Below, piece by piece: positions 46,501-58,500 of a DNA stretch of 64,000 nt. Location: assembly GCA_002118135.1 (NCBI GenBank), contig BDIU01000013.1, positions 434,001 to 498,000 on the forward strand. The letters run 5' to 3'. Each line of letters starts with the position of its first letter. Within the stretch, counting starts at the first letter, position 1. The DNA is from Trebouxia sp. TZW2008 (Eukaryota; Chlorophyta; Trebouxiophyceae; Trebouxiales; Trebouxiaceae). A program made the translations under genes and the position numbers. The notes below the pieces were generated by a model. That model was not told the DNA's origin. It saw only the letters and a list, made by a program, of their open reading frames with translations, and did not search any database.

Positions 46501-49500
46501 CAGTCCCCCAGCCCCAATGCAGGCCTGCATGAGGGCCGCCATGTGAGCCAGAATGCCACCACTGCCTCCTCCACTGGGCGCTGCTGCCTCAAAACCAGAC
46601 AGTCTGTGCACTGCTGCTGCTGCATTTAGCGCCCTGCATGCACCATGAGATCAAGTCGACCTCAAAGCGCAAGCTGCTTTTCTGCATCTCGCTGTGCTGG
46701 TCATAATACGCTGGCCACATTTGGCAGCATTTCAGCAATGGCCTCATCACCAAGCGCTGCTACCTCAAGACCAGACAGTCTGTGCCCTTGCCGCTGCTGT
46801 ACTGACTACCGTGCATTCGAATTTGAGACCACAGATCAAGATCTGAGGTGCAGGCTACAGCTCCATGCCAGGCTGCGGGACTGACACAGTGTTGCTCATG
46901 AGCTGTCTCTGCTACTACGACCAACCCTAATGAGCTGAGAGTCCACACGATGCGCTTTTGTTGCCATTGAACAAATGGCCTGCTCCTGTGTCTGCTACAG
47001 AATCAGTACACCTCATGTCCAGGCAGCATTCAGCGTCTGACAGCTTTCCAGGCAGCAGCATCAAGATGACTTGTTGCAGTGTGACTGTCTGTATGCGATC
47101 AGAAAGCAGGCCCCGTCACTAGTAGCTGAATGGACAACAGTGCAAGGTCATGCTGCATGCAGTAAGCTTACCTGCAAGCATCCAGCAGGCAGGCTTCATC
47201 GCTAGCAGCAGCTTGGTGTACAGCAGCCTGGGGGTCTGCCACCCACAAGCCAATCATGCCTAGCATGGCCTTCAGGTGCTCTGTCTTCAAGCTTGTGTGA
47301 CTGGATGAGTGCTGCTGCTGACTTTGGCCTTTTGGGAAGATGTCACCTGTCAGTGAGCATAGCAGTACCTGCAAGCAGCCAGTGGACAGGACTCATCACT
47401 GGCAGCAGCCTGGTGCACAGCGGCTTGTGGGTTGCATCCCTAGCAGGCCCTTCAGATGTTCCGTCTTCAAGCTTGTGTGATTTGTTGTGCGCTGCTGCTG
47501 AGTTTGGCCTGTTTGGAAGATGTCGCCTGTCAGCGAGCACAGCAGCACCTGCACAAGCAGCAATCAATACATGCTGACTCTGTACACATCAACATATGCA
47601 TTTACACAACAAGGACTCAGAACTGCACACCAGCATGAGCATTACAGCGGGGTCAAGCGTTGAAGACACAGATTGCTCTTGTGTATCACAGCCCTTGACA
47701 CAGCATCAGCAGCTTTGGGGACTAGCATATGTCGCATGCCAGGTTGACTGGGCAAGATAAGAAAGTGCACAACGGTCCAAGCAAGTGCCCAACGGCGTAC
47801 TGGATTTATCTGCGGTCAATTCTGCCAGAATTTGCTGCAAAACTGCAGCTGGTGTACCACAAGCTGGCAGGCACTCCTTGCCAAGGGGTTGTCAGGGCAG
47901 TGCACAAGTGCAAGCTGGACTTGCCTCTGACCTTGCCAAAATAGACAGCAATGTTGCAGCCGACAGCCCAGATGAAGAACAAACAAGCTCGGTCTGCCAT
48001 TGTCTCAAGACAAGTTCCGACAATGCATAAGGCTCACCACAAGCTGGCGGGCGTTTCTGGCCAAGGAACTTTCAGGGCAGTGCTGCAGGTGGACAAGCAG
48101 GCCAGACAGCCAGGAGTAAGCAGAAGGGCCCAATAGCAGACCCCTCCATGAGGGGCCTGGCTGGATCTGCAGGCTGTCTGTCATGGGCCGAGAGCCTAAG
48201 TAGGCTGCTGGGGAATGCCCCGGCCTGCAGGGCAGGGTAGCTGCTGATGACAAGTGCAAATCTTTGAAGGGAGGCTTTTGCTCAGGACCACATGTATGAG
48301 TTTGGCGCAAGTTTACATTGGGTCATTGGGTCAAGAGTGTTGGTATCCTGCTGTGGCGTGCTTTGACTTGCGACGTCGTTACCTTCAATTTTGTGCATAC
48401 GTACAATTCACTCATCTGAATGTATTCAGCACAAATGCATGATGCATACATGCTTGAAAAAGAAAAAGGAGGAAAACCACTGACCTGAAGTCCCAGGTGA
48501 GCACAGCTGCCATGAGCGACAGGCAGGCTGCACAGACCCCCCCATCCTGCCCCTGGGCAGCCCCCTGGGCCATCTCCTGTGCAATATTGGTGGCATGCTG
48601 GTAGAAGGTCTGCAGGTAATCCTGCTGCAAGCTCTTGCGGCACCTATCATGCTGCTCCCATGGCAAACCCAATGGACTGGCCGTGGCTGGGGCGAACTCA
48701 GACACAACAGCCTGTAACAACACATGCGGGCTGCATAAGTTGGGATTTGGCGCTTGGGATGAGGAACACCTGTCACAGGAGGTGCCAGCGTGAACTATAT
48801 TGTGCAGCTGGGAGCAATCAGTGCCAGACCAAAGCCAATGTTTTCAGTCTGCAGTGCATGTGTGCTGCTCCCAATGCCAACTGGCAGTGGCTGAGGCAAA
48901 ATCAGACACAACAGGATGTAACATCACCTGAAGACCAGGCTTTACACAGGCAGTACAAGTGCACATCATGCAGTGAAGCCCAGTGCGTTGGCTGAGGCAA
49001 AATCAGACACAATGGTTGTGACACCCTATGCAAGTATGCGACGCAGGCGCTTTCAAGACTGTACAAGGCAAACATATGTTGTTTGTATTCACTGTATGGG
49101 CAGAAGTTTACGCTGAGCAAAGCATCAGCACCAGCAAAATGAGAGTCCATGGCAGGCAAATGTTCTGACAGTTGCTTGTGATGGTCATGTTGAGCCTTGA
49201 AACCAAACAACAAGCATGGCCTGACCCAGTGGGCCGGGAAGAGAACAAGAGATGAGAGACAAGCATTGAAACATCACACCCAACAACTTAGTGACAGGCT
49301 GAGTTGTGCCTCATCACAAGCCACCTTTCACAGGCAGTTCAAACATACATACATACATACATACTTGGTTGTTACTTTCTTGTTCAGAAGCATTGAGAGC
49401 ACTTCAACCACTGGCATGTGACGCAAAATCGAGTCTTGACAAGTCTCACCTCCAGAATCTCAATGGCTGCGCGGCGAGCAGCTGCATCATTGCTCCCAGC

Positions 49501-50538
49501 GACTGTGTGTTCAACCTCAGCAAAGAAAGCATGCCGCTCCTGTGCAGTCTCATCTGCCCAGCCACGCTTCAGCAGCACAGCCAGGGTGCCAGTCAGCTGC
49601 TTTTGCACCAAATCAGAGCGTTTGCTGGCATGCCTACAGAAAACACAAGGAGGATCTCATGAAATTCTTACAAAGCGATTGTCACCATGTCTGAGCTGCA
49701 CATGCGTCAGCAGGGCTTGCATGGCAGGCGAAATTTGGTAAGCTATTTGCACCTTGTTTGCAGAAAGCAGAAAAGGCAAAGAGAGCAATATCGGCATGCC
49801 TTGTAGATATGCTTCCTGCTGTATTGTTCCCCAAGGAATATGCCAGCATGCATGAACATTATGACGCTCAGATATTCATAATGCTTATATGTTTCTGAAA
49901 ATGAAACTAGAACCTGTGAAATGCAAGGTGCTCTGCATACAAGCTTACCTGACAAGCATAGTACTGAATGCAAGCTGTCTTTCATGGGCAAAATCAGTTT
50001 TACATGGGCTGAGGTCATATGAACAGAGCGGTCTGACTTTACCTCAAGACATACTTCAACACATAGCCCCTGAGAAGTTTCTGGTCATGCTGCGAGATGG
50101 TTGCCCATTCACGCACTGCTGCATCGCGCAGTGTGACAGCTGCCTGCGAGCATAGCATGCTTGATCAAGCCTGTCACATCTGTTGCTGGTCAATTTTGTT
50201 GAGGCATCTTGTTCTGATACTCCTACTGGGTTTTGATGTGTCAAGCTGACCTGGAATCTGGCTTGCTCACTGCCAGAGCATTCAAGAATGTGCTGGCAAG
50301 CAGCAATCGGGGCTTGAGAGTTTCGAAAAGCAAGCAGTGTGGCTGCAGCCTCCTGATGAGCATGCTGATTTGCTGGACTCTGCGTTCGCAGGCATCGCGA
50401 CTCAACATAACGCGTTTGGCGCCAATTGCCAATATTACATGTGCAGAACAAGACAGACGGTGCAAAGCTCAGACTGGCTGTATGGCTCACCTCAAACACA
50501 GCGCATGCAAGCTCGATCGTTGCCAGCACTTGATCCAT
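36110..50538 (-). CDS. XPO4: Exportin-4 (karyopherin beta, HEAT-repeat nuclear transport receptor)
   Basis: Twenty exons, every junction in phase, about 1116 residues (human XPO4 is about 1150): 50491-50538, 50251-50379, 50043-50143, 49450-49633, 48485-48711, 48038-48173, 47172-47368, 46169-46393, 45248-45381, 44505-44642, 43414-43562, 42921-43009, 41679-41959, 41077-41226, 40519-40790, 39535-39665, 38848-39097, 38031-38217, 37140-37280, 36110-36291. Matches run the whole length: the N-terminus with QEAAATLLAFRNS, AAVREW, TLAVLLKRGWADE, AVLTWDF, SWRGLLL, ALPLLTSLI, ADPGEGETPLIP, AARWADTYLL, LEQWHNLA, VDFGSSE, LDILIPLISLELLAYPKLC, and the C-terminal LDRNNKKVFRDNLGAFV. XPO4 exports eIF5A and SMAD3 and imports SOX factors in animals. 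Nine of the twenty exons have echoes in adjacent introns. Exon 6 start is the least certain. Confidence 0.95.
36340..36715 (-). repeat. Two 5'-edge echoes of exportin-4 exon 20 with flanking intron
   Basis: The true acceptor and start of exon 20 (36230-36300: tctcaagccctcatcgcgctgctctgcaagcaactgctcacctacattg) are repeated at about 36647-36700 with few changes and at about 36440-36490 more weakly. Associated intron blocks (cctcacacattgattgttgctg, cctcacacattggctgctgctg, ccacacattatctgatgctgctg) recur as well, so the duplicated unit is about 200 bp and includes intron. Confidence 0.8.
37460..37610. repeat. Tetranucleotide microsatellite (aatc / gatc / aagc)
   Basis: About 150 bp of successive 4-bp units in exportin-4 intron 18: (aatc)n, then (gatc)n, (aatc)n, (aagc)n and (aatc)n. 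It is likely length-polymorphic and hard to assemble. Confidence 0.95.
38280..38705 (-). repeat. Three 5'-edge echoes of exportin-4 exon 18
   Basis: Exon 18 begins VYPEKVAVLPVKQLSTLLQTLEW (38217 downwards). Upstream in intron 17 are copies at about 38281-38400 (VYQEKVAALPVKQLSS, one extra agctgctt unit), about 38435-38560 (VYAENVAAWAVKQLSTLLQTLE) and a weak one at about 38600-38690. The spacing is roughly 150 bp. The second copy is in good frame for 30 codons. Confidence 0.88.
40185..40435 (-). repeat. Two 3'-edge echoes of exportin-4 exon 15
   Basis: The end of exon 15 (AYRQHEPIVCLLLKLAGEMVEAHVSYLS, down to 40519) recurs at about 40335-40420 and about 40195-40275. Each still encodes CLLLKLAGEMVEAHVS or a close variant, and each is followed by donor-like sequence. 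The spacing is 140-185 bp. Confidence 0.88.
41336..41625 (-). repeat. Three 3'-edge echoes of exportin-4 exon 13
   Basis: The exon 13 end CQVLLNLEQWHNLAG|gtgct (41679) recurs at about 41570-41612, 41441-41500 and 41344-41400. The middle copy, on the minus strand, reads cctggtcaccctggagcagtggcataacctggcaggtgctg, keeping LEQWHNLA and an intact GT donor. Spacing is about 100-130 bp. Confidence 0.88.
42000..42340 (-). repeat. Two 5'-half echoes of exportin-4 exon 13
   Basis: Exon 13 starts VMEAAVWAAARWADTYLLSGEDLSPAMAQAFG (41959 downwards). Copies upstream at about 42020-42195 and about 42200-42335 encode VMAAAVWAAARWADTYL with acceptors, then shift frame (PCHGS... series). Exon 13 is thus flanked by echoes of its own start on one side and of its own end on the other. 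Confidence 0.9.
43414..44115 (-). repeat. Tandem array of exportin-4 exon 11 (one functional, three diverged copies)
   Basis: The functional exon is 43414-43562. Diverged copies lie at about 43634-43790 and 43850-44010 with a period near 215-220 bp, plus a truncated copy at about 44050-44115. The repeat unit includes intron, for example gaacaatcagactgcatgataggccagtg at 43580 and 43796. Copy 3 keeps EAMEQICLLMRSAAHVLADPGEGETP, then loses frame at the ETPLIP motif. Copy 2 lacks that motif. Confidence 0.93.
46425..46840 (-). repeat. In-frame duplicate of exportin-4 exon 8, plus a third decayed copy
   Basis: 46430-46633 is about 90% identical by eye to exon 8 (46169-46393), with the same atgcag|GG acceptor at 46633. 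The open frame runs from this copy through the short spacer into exon 8, so reading both adds exactly 240 nt (80 codons). A third, poorly conserved piece at about 46735-46810 keeps ctcaagaccagacagtctgtgcccttgccgctgctg. Confidence 0.93.
47376..47560 (-). repeat. Full-length diverged copy of exportin-4 exon 7
   Basis: Aligns along its whole length with exon 7 (47172-47368), including both splice borders (cctgcaagcag at each end) and the internal tcttcaagcttgtgtga block. Indels break the reading frame, so it cannot replace exon 7. Confidence 0.88.
47850..47925 (-). repeat. 3'-edge echo of exportin-4 exon 6
   Basis: gtaccacaagctggcaggcactccttgccaaggggttgtcagggcagtg mirrors the exon 6 end at 48035-48083 (caccacaagctggcgggcgtttctggccaaggaactttcagggcagtg). 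The donor-side edge is retained. Confidence 0.8.
48855..49025 (-). repeat. Two 5'-edge echoes of exportin-4 exon 5
   Basis: The exon 5 start (48650-48720, ctgctcccatggcaaacccaatggactggccgtggctggggcgaactcagacacaacagcctgtaac) is echoed at about 48862-48925 (ctgctcccaatgccaactggcagtggctgaggcaaaatcagacacaacaggatgtaac). A shorter echo at about 48988-49022 reads ggctgaggcaaaatcagacacaatgg. Confidence 0.8.
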
Positions 50539-50937
50539 CCAAGCTTTGTCTCAAGAAATCACGGCTGGTGAATTTGCCCTGTGTCCCTGGTATGCATACC
50601 CTGAAAGCTATACACAGCAGCGCGTCTCTGCCGCTGTGAACGACGCAGCCTCACAGTCAAGATGGTCTCGACACAACGTACGCGGGACGGATGAATCGCA
50701 GATATGCTACTGGAGTGACTGCAGATGTCGGACGGTGTGCATTTGCTGTGACTTCCGCCAGCAGCGGCCGTGCGCAGGTTGTCTCTCACAGGAGCATTGT
50801 TATGCCTGCACTGGTTTCAGAGCAATGCTTTCTGGCTGTCTCAGTACGCGCAGTTGCTCACACTGATCATGAGGCACATTGCCTGCAGGACGTCACGACC
50901 CAGCAGTTGCGGAGACCACAGCTGAGTGCATCGTCAC
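50539..50937. promoter_or_regulatory. Divergent promoter: exportin-4 / plastid-type protein
   Basis: 399 bp between opposite start codons. An upstream in-frame-looking ATG on the plus strand at 50691 could mark a 5' leader exon of the right-hand gene, but I cannot join it in phase. Confidence 0.5.
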
Positions 50938-51546
50938 ATGCAAAGCATCTTCTCCCGTGACTGCATCAGACAACTTGGACCCTGCTCGTCACAAGCGTCT
51001 TGTCGTCAGGCCACACTTCAAGCTTTCAAGCCAAACAGGGTCCGTCAGCTTCAGTGCTTAGCAGCCTCCAGCGGAGGCAAGGGACATCGCAGACGAACAG
51101 GCAAACCAGGTGCTTTGATGTGCCAAGCCTAGCCAGTCGCTTCACACTTCTTGTCTTGAAAAGAAGAGCCCACTTGCACCTTGTCTTTCTCAGACCAAAA
51201 TTCTGCTGTCCAGGCTTATTCGAAGTCAAGGACGTCTCTCCTCCACCCAGGTTGCTTGGCGTTCACAGTTTCCCGCCAGACACACATAATGGCGATCAAA
51301 TAGAGGTTGAAGGACAGGTGAGTTGCTTTGCAGACTTGCATAGGCTGATAGCACACACCAAGTTCACCTCACCTGGGGTTTTTGCAGGACTATGTTGTTG
51401 ACAGCGTTACTCTACACTACAAGCTGGTTGGAGGTAAGTATCAGCGAGATCACAATCAATTGGAAGTACAGTCCACCAGCCGCTACTTTCTCAACAAGTA
51501 TCTTGATCATGTGTACAAAAAAGGTAGCCACAAGCCAAAAGCCTGA
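50938..51546 (+). CDS. Conserved plant/algal plastid-type protein of unknown function
   Basis: Three exons in phase: 50938-51109, 51214-51317, 51388-51546; about 144 residues. The first 45 residues are rich in Ser, Gln and Arg with few acids (MQSIFSRDCIRQLGPC... LQCLAASSGG), typical of a chloroplast transit peptide. The mature part has a compact conserved look: GKGHRRRTGKPGLFEVKDV, PPPRLLGVHSFPPDTHNGD, DYVVDSVTLHYKLVGGKY and RDHNQLEVQSTSRYFLNKYL. I recognise this pattern from plant chloroplast proteins without an assigned function and do not name a family. It lies head-to-head with exportin-4. Confidence 0.75.
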
Positions 51547-52274
51547 GTCTGTTTTGCTTGAAGCATCTTGTTGCTCACATAGTCTTGTACCATCAGACAG
51601 TAGTAGTACAACTGCACAAAGGTGCAAGTGTGTTATACAGTAGAGTTGAAGCAAATGATGGTGCTTTGCTTTGAACATTTGATTTCATGAACCTGTTGTA
51701 CACAGCATACAGCTGTGTGCTTATGCCACAGCATTTACGCTCAGCGCTCACTACGAGGCTTAAAGCTTAAGCCTGCTAGCAGTGACACATCTTGAATTTT
51801 CTTACATGCTTTTGACCAGGTTACAATGTTATGAATGTCTTGGGTAATGTGTCTCAAACACAGGTTTCTGTGGCGTGACATTGTTGTGTCAGGTGACTCT
51901 ATACGTGTCAAGTAAAGTTGTGTTGACATACATCTGTGGGGCCCATGTGCAGAACCTTGCTCAGTGCTGATAATCGCTGTCATGCTCTAGTAATGGTGCC
52001 TCAGAGCAACTCCGCACCAAGCTTGTCTTGCAATGACAACCTCATCAGTGCGTCCTTTAAACGTATTTTCAGTTCGTACAACAAGCTGTCCGACAGCTTG
52101 ATGGTCAAGCAGCATTCAACGACTGGTTTGTGCGGAGGTGTACTTGCAGCTGAGGCTGATCAGCAGTCAACACTGAATGCAAGGCACAGTATGCAAACCC
52201 CAACAACATCACAGTCCGTTTTCGCACAAAAATTTCAAAACACTAGTACTGAACGATTGGTCACGTCCACTTTG
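51547..52274. other. Convergent intergenic region
   Basis: About 730 bp between the 3' ends of the plastid-type protein gene and the pheophytinase-like gene. No gene is supported. Confidence 0.5.
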
Positions 52275-55053
52275 TCACTTTGCCCTGCCAAACAATCTTC
52301 TCTTGAGCGCATACCACAGCACATCCGCCTTTTCAAAGATATTGCGAGCACCACCATCAACATGTGTGACAGTCAGCTGCTGATGCTGCCATGTCTGACC
52401 TACAGTCCATGGCATAGGGCTGGATGTTTCAACAGCCTGAAGCCAGGCATCCATTGCTTCATGCACTGCTGTTGGAGCCTCATGATGCGGACAGTGCCCT
52501 GCAGGACTGACCTGCATGCACAGACATTTATGTTGGCATGCAGCGACGTGCTGATCATTGAGGAGAAAAGGAGTACATCACGACCATGCTTGCGCTTGAC
52601 GTCGATAACAAGCCTTGTGCATTGTCTGTGTGACTGTCTTACATGTGCAGTATACAGGTAACCTACTTGGACTGTCCTCCATTGGCTCATGCGTCACACC
52701 CTTGCTACCAGATACTAAGGAGCACACTTGCCGCTGTCATCGCCACATGACGTCTGTTGACATCTTGTGCCATGCAGTCTATGCTATGTTGTGAAACACC
52801 ACAGAGCACTTGCAGGCAGACAGTAAGGTAGGCGTCAACTGGTAGATCCACCATGATTAAGGCTGCTGCTTTGCCACATGCAGGGAACGCACACAATAGG
52901 CCCTCAAAGTAAAGTCTGACATTTTGCATACATACCTCTAAGTAGACTGCATCAGCCAACAAGCGCTTCAATCTTTGACCCCACAACGGCACCACCCAAG
53001 GGTCTTCTTTGCCATAGATCATACACACTGGACACTGCATTGCCTCCACCATGCCATCAAATGATAGTCTGGCTTGTGGTGCAAACAGTATAGACACAAA
53101 AGCATCCAGAGCCAGCGGGTGCTGTGTTGATGCCAGGATCTGGTCTATCATTGCATCGTCTGCTGCCTCCCTGCAAAACCAGAAGTTATGCTTGATGTTG
53201 CCAGTAATGACTTTGACTGCGTTGAAGCAATGTCGCAAGATTTGCAGGCAAATGGCTTGGAAGCTGCAAAGTTGCTGTAAGCACCCCATTTGCAAGCTGT
53301 TTGTCTGACAGGCACGAGAGCGACAGGGTGATCATTGCAGGCAAAAGTGCAAAGTGAACTCACATGACAACCACATGTTTGCAGGCTTCAGCATGCGCGT
53401 CACAGTATATATTGGCAATGTCCCATGCTCAGGGCACATACACATTGTGACTCAGAGCACAAGGCAAGCACCCACCGATTGGCATAGACGTTGCGCACTA
53501 GATTCTTGAGGATTCTGCGGCTGGAAAGCAGCCGCCACCAGAAGTTTTTCACCATGAATCTGACAAACTCAGGCACTGGCAAAGTACCATTCCATGGCAA
53601 GATAGCTGTCAGTAGCCTTGGTGCTGTTTCTGGATGTGGCATGAAAGTCCAGAAGGGAGTTGCGTTCAGGAACACGACACCCCTGCAAGAAAAGCCATAG
53701 GCTGGGTTTTCTGCAGAGTAAGCAAGATGGGCATGACAACCATCAGGTGCATTTTCGCCAGAAGTACGGCTGCAAAGCGGTGTATCTGAGAGTACAAGGC
53801 CATGAACTCAAGACAACTTGCGTACCCAGCGTGCAAGAACATTCAAGAGGTCAATTGACCTGATGTTGAGATCAAGGTGAGCGAATGCTTCAACATCGAT
53901 CAAAAGTGCTTTGCACAGCATATAAGACATCAGCACATCTGTACTTACAAAACCCCAAAGCGTGTACTGATGATCTATGCAGGTGGTAGACACATCATAG
54001 AGCAGGCATCATTGGACAAGAGTGCATGCTGATTGAGGCTCAGAAAACCGTACTTGCAGAGGTGTGCTTGGGTGGCAGCGAGATGGGCTGACAGCAGGCC
54101 TCCCAAAGAGTTGCCAGCTAGGTATACAGGCTGCTGAATGACATCATTGACGAAGTCCTGCAGCTGGCAGGTCCATGTCTCAATGGAGTAACTCAACTGC
54201 TCATCTGCACCAATGCAAACATCTACTGAGAAAGTGACCATGATCTTGCACAGGCAACAGACCGTACTGGCATTGCAAGATTGATGTCGTATGCACCTAT
54301 GTGTAGGTCTTTAATAACAATAATAATAAAAGGTCACACTTACCAGCACGTGTGCTAGGCGTGTGTGGCCCAAGTCCTATCCCGCCTGTAGGTCTTTGCT
54401 GCGTCATATATTGCAAGGCAATATGCTTGACTACCACATAAGATGTTGCCATGCATGCCAAGACACATCAATGCAAATGCCAGGGGCACAAGACATAAAG
54501 TTAGCTAGGTTTGTGTCAAGAATATGAGGTGTGAATGGGCAATGCTGCATGAACTGACGCACAAATCAACTGGAAACATACCTGGCGAAGGTGTTTTGAC
54601 AGGCCAAGACATGCCTTGACCAAGCAGGTCAATTGCCCAGACTTGATAGGACTTGGACAATTTCTGGATGAGCTGCTCAAAATGAAATGCACCCACGCCA
54701 AAGCCATGCACTAGCAATATATTTGGGCCCTCTGAGCCCTGCCGCCTGTAATGTATCCTACTGTTGTACTTCCAATCCCACCATTGGCTTTCTGTGGTCA
54801 CAAATGGCTGCAAGCATGACTCCAATGGCTGATCAAGGGCATTAGCGGCCTGTGCAGAGTGCTGTTTGCTGTCCTCCAGGGTGGTCTTTGATTTGTGAGC
54901 TAAGATTATACTCGTTCCTCTTGCAGCTGCACTTGACAGATGCTCGCTGCGATGCCGCCTTGCAGGCCGTCTGTGAACAACGGAAAGCGATGGCTTGACA
55001 GCGGTGAACGGTGTCGCTGTTGGACACTGCCTGAAAAGGGCTTTATCAGCCAT
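52275..55053 (-). CDS. Pheophytinase-like alpha/beta hydrolase
   Basis: Five exons in phase: 54582-55053, 54054-54204, 53476-53682, 52936-53170, 52275-52511; about 433 residues. It follows the plant PPH layout: WWDWKYNSRIHYRRQG; LLVHGFGVGAFHFEQL; VWAIDLLGQGMSWP; QPVYLAGNSLGGLLSAHLAA with the catalytic Ser; VVFLNATPFWTFMPHPE; TQHPLALDAFVSILFAP; MIYGKEDPWVVPLWG with the candidate Asp; and VSPAGHCPHHEAP with the catalytic His. PPH removes phytol from pheophytin during chlorophyll breakdown in the plastid. The start is the ATG at 55053, because the longer frame opens with CTG. The first 80 residues are Ser/Ala/Arg-rich, consistent with a transit peptide. The C-terminal 50 residues after the His block are not family-typical. 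A related dephytylase specificity cannot be excluded. Confidence 0.9.
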
Positions 55054-55591
55054 GTTTTGGGCGAGCAATGTAAGGGAAACTTTGCGGAGCCTGACTGACA
55101 GCACTGTCGCAAACGTACAACGGTTGTGTACTGTCTACTCTGCAGATGTCGCACTTGGTTCCAGGTGTTCTCAACAGCATGTGACCTGTGGAAGCCTACA
55201 CTGCGGCTCGTGCACAGCTGTCGCTCAGCAATTGACCGGTGACGTTTGCGCGACTTTGACTCACACTTTGTATCATTTAGTCTGACGGTACATGCATAGC
55301 AGCAGAAGACGCGACGCACGCTGTTGGCATTGCACAGTGCATGGCAACATGCATGCTCGATGACTCATTTCGTTCATGGCGAAATTCAAAAGGAGCTTGA
55401 CCGAAAGCAGTAGCATAGAGTCAGCTTAGCGCAAGTCACAGCGGTCGCAGCCGGAGACAGCTTAAGTCATTGATAGCACACGTTGAGGCGCACGATCTTT
55501 TGCAGTTTACGACACCCGATAACGGCAAACTGACCTTGACTGCAAGCTGCCAATCCGCAAGTGCGTGGTTATTCGCTGCGTACGAACAGTC
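55054..55591. promoter_or_regulatory. Divergent promoter: pheophytinase-like / unknown gene
   Basis: 538 bp between opposite start codons, with no supported coding sequence inside. The call rests on gene orientation only. Confidence 0.5.
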
Positions 55592-58500
55592 ATGAACTCT
55601 TCGGGAGGGCAGCTTGCTTCGGCTTCGCGTGAATCAAGCCCTTGCAAGCGGCAGAAGCTCGACGCAGGTAATTGTCCTGCTTCTGCTAGCATATTTGACA
55701 CTGATCCTTGGGTCCAAATTCGGGTATGCAGATGCGGTACTTCTCCAAGCAGAGACACCGCTCGTGCATTTGGTCCCCCAAGCAGCTTTGACAACGTATA
55801 TGCGACCGCAGGGCAACACATTCAAACCCAATTTGGATTGCCTGCCCCTGGTGCCAGTCAGCCCTCCACTGAGGCAGCCTTGCTCAATAATCGACTTTAT
55901 TCCCCAGAGATGAACAAGAACATGATTGAGCTTGGCACTGTGCGCCTTCCTTGCAAGGTAGGTGTCCAACATCAGGCTGTGCGTCGTGCTCACAAGCTCA
56001 AACAAGCACAACCACAGAGGTCGATTGGCCTCTGAAGCTTAAGAATCCTCAGGTTTGCAAGCCTTAGACATATGATCTCTGTCAGTCAGTCATCAGCTTC
56101 GTGTATTGCAGGCTGTGCAGCCACAGAATATACAGGCAGAGGGCAAAGCCATCATCCACTCTCTGATTCAGCGTATCAGCCCCTTTGGCTTTGGAAAAAG
56201 GCAGAACAATGTTCCAGATGAGTATGGCGATCACCTGTGTCTGGACAACATTTTTGGAAAACCTAGGGAAGAGCAGGTGTCTGGGTCTCGGGGAGCAGAT
56301 TATATAAACATCAGCACACATTGACTTTGAGCCAGAAGTCATTCCTGAAGGGCTTGCATCGCCAACAACTTCAAGGCTGCAGACTGTAACAGTGTGCCAC
56401 TGTGATGGCAAGGCGGCACCTGTCACGTACGGCATCTCGTTGGATTGGAACACAACATATGGGCAGTTTGCAGAGAAAGTAAAAGAGACTGCTGCTGTAC
56501 CTCAAGGCAGACAAGTCTCATTTCTGCTGCTGAAAAACAATTTCCTGCAGAGGTAGGCAATATGTTTGCAGCTTGAATGTGCATATGTCACGCCGATCAT
56601 GTGTCAGATGTCGAATGGCTTCAGATCAATGTTGCCTGTCCCTGCTGCAGGTTACATGGCACACTTTGCGTCCGTGTGGCTTCTGCTTGTACCACATCCA
56701 TGTGAAGTGCAAACAACTCATATGGAGTTCCGGATCTGCAGAGTCATGGATTGTGCACATATGCACTGTGCAGTCTTAGTCTTGTTTGATGACTCAACAT
56801 CACATGACTTTTTTGCTTTGCAGCCGGCCTGAAGAAAATGACATTGTCAATGTTCCCAGCCCTGGCACAGACCCTTACTACGATAAGCATGGTGCCATCC
56901 CCTACATGCCTAAATACAAAACGCAGTCATATGGTGCCAGTTCAGATGATGAACATATGTTCTTTAATCGCGAAGCTCCTTGTCAGCTGGTTGCCTACAT
57001 ATCACCTGAAGCTGACCAGGATAGAAGGTGGAAACGACAAGTCATCGTTCACACAGAAAGTGGCGCTGCCCTTCATTGTGCCTATCAGGAGGGGTTGGCT
57101 ACGAGGTAGTCTGCAGTCGCGTGCATGCATGATTTGTTGAGCCAAGTGATGGCGATGCATCACAACACAGTCCTGCACACAGCATTTTTGTTGAAGAAGA
57201 GGCTCACTCCCTAAGTCATGAAGCATATTTTAGTCCTGATGTCTTCTCCTTGTTGCTACAACATGGGTGTGACTCTTGCTTGTAAACCTCAAGGAGCACA
57301 GTCACGCTCAGTCAGGGCAAAGTAGCTTGTTTCCAACCTGTGTGTTCCAGCTAGATGTCCGTACAGTCTTTACCCTGCCAGTCCTGGTCAGGCTTCATGA
57401 CAGCAGAGCTTTGCACAAGATAGTGTCTAAATCAAGCTAATGCTGCAAACATGGCAATGGCACTGAGCTCAGACACCCTGCAATCTCAATGGTAACGCAC
57501 TGTTGCGCAGGAGGCAAAGAGGCAGACAACTATGTGAGAAAGGCTGTTGAGACAGCTTTGCAACCTGCTTTACGATCAGGCGCATTGCGGCAGCCTGATT
57601 TCAGGCTGAAACACTGCCACCAACAGGGCAAGGTTCCTAGCAGCAACAAGTCTTTCACTACTCATGCAAGCTTCAAGCCGGAGCATGAAGACTTCAACTT
57701 TGTGATGCTGAAATGGAACCAGATGTCTTCTGAAGCAGCATACGACATGCGAATCTTGGCAAAGCCTACAGTGCATCCATCTGTCAATGAGGACCGCATA
57801 GCAGGTAATGACTGGGTTGCTTGTGTTCATCAACAGCTTGAAGCATCGTTAGATGACACAAAGTATCACCCCTGCAGGCTCAGGTTTAGGGTTGCATCTT
57901 GTCGAGGGTTTCAACAAGCATGCACAAAAGCCATGTGCTTTGCATTGACCTCATGCTTAACACACCTGCAGCCTTCTTGCCCAGATATTTGAATGTTGCA
58001 CATCAAACACCAGTCTCCCCACAGTGCTGTCAAATGTTGAATGCACAAGCTGGCTGCACAGCATAAGACAAGATAAAATCTTGTGCAAGGATTTCTGATG
58101 GCTGCCAATGTGTCAAGCCTCATGAGTGCGTATGTTTTGTGGGCTGTACAGCATGTCATGCAAGCAGTTACCCCCTGCGTTGATCAGATGCAACAAAGGC
58201 GTCAATGTCGTCCTTTACATGCATTTCAGCGGGGGTCTGTGACTCAGCTAGGTGCATTCAGAAGCGACGAACTATCTCCCAACATTTCTGTCCAAAGTCG
58301 TTTTGCACCGACGTAAACGAAGCCTCAAGTCACTCAAATCTCTAGTCACTGCGGTGTTCAGGTGTTCCTATATGCTTAAGAGCCCTTTCAAAACCTTTGC
58401 AGAGACAACAGAAGGTGCCAAGCAGTGGCTCAAATACCACAAAGCTGCTGATCAGGCTCGCATTAAGCCATGGCTTTTTGGTGAAAGAGCTCCAAGAAGC

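Noticed and set aside
51936..52661. 241-codon plus-strand open frame
   Set aside because: Antisense to the last exon of the pheophytinase-like gene, whose His motif and splice site are clear.
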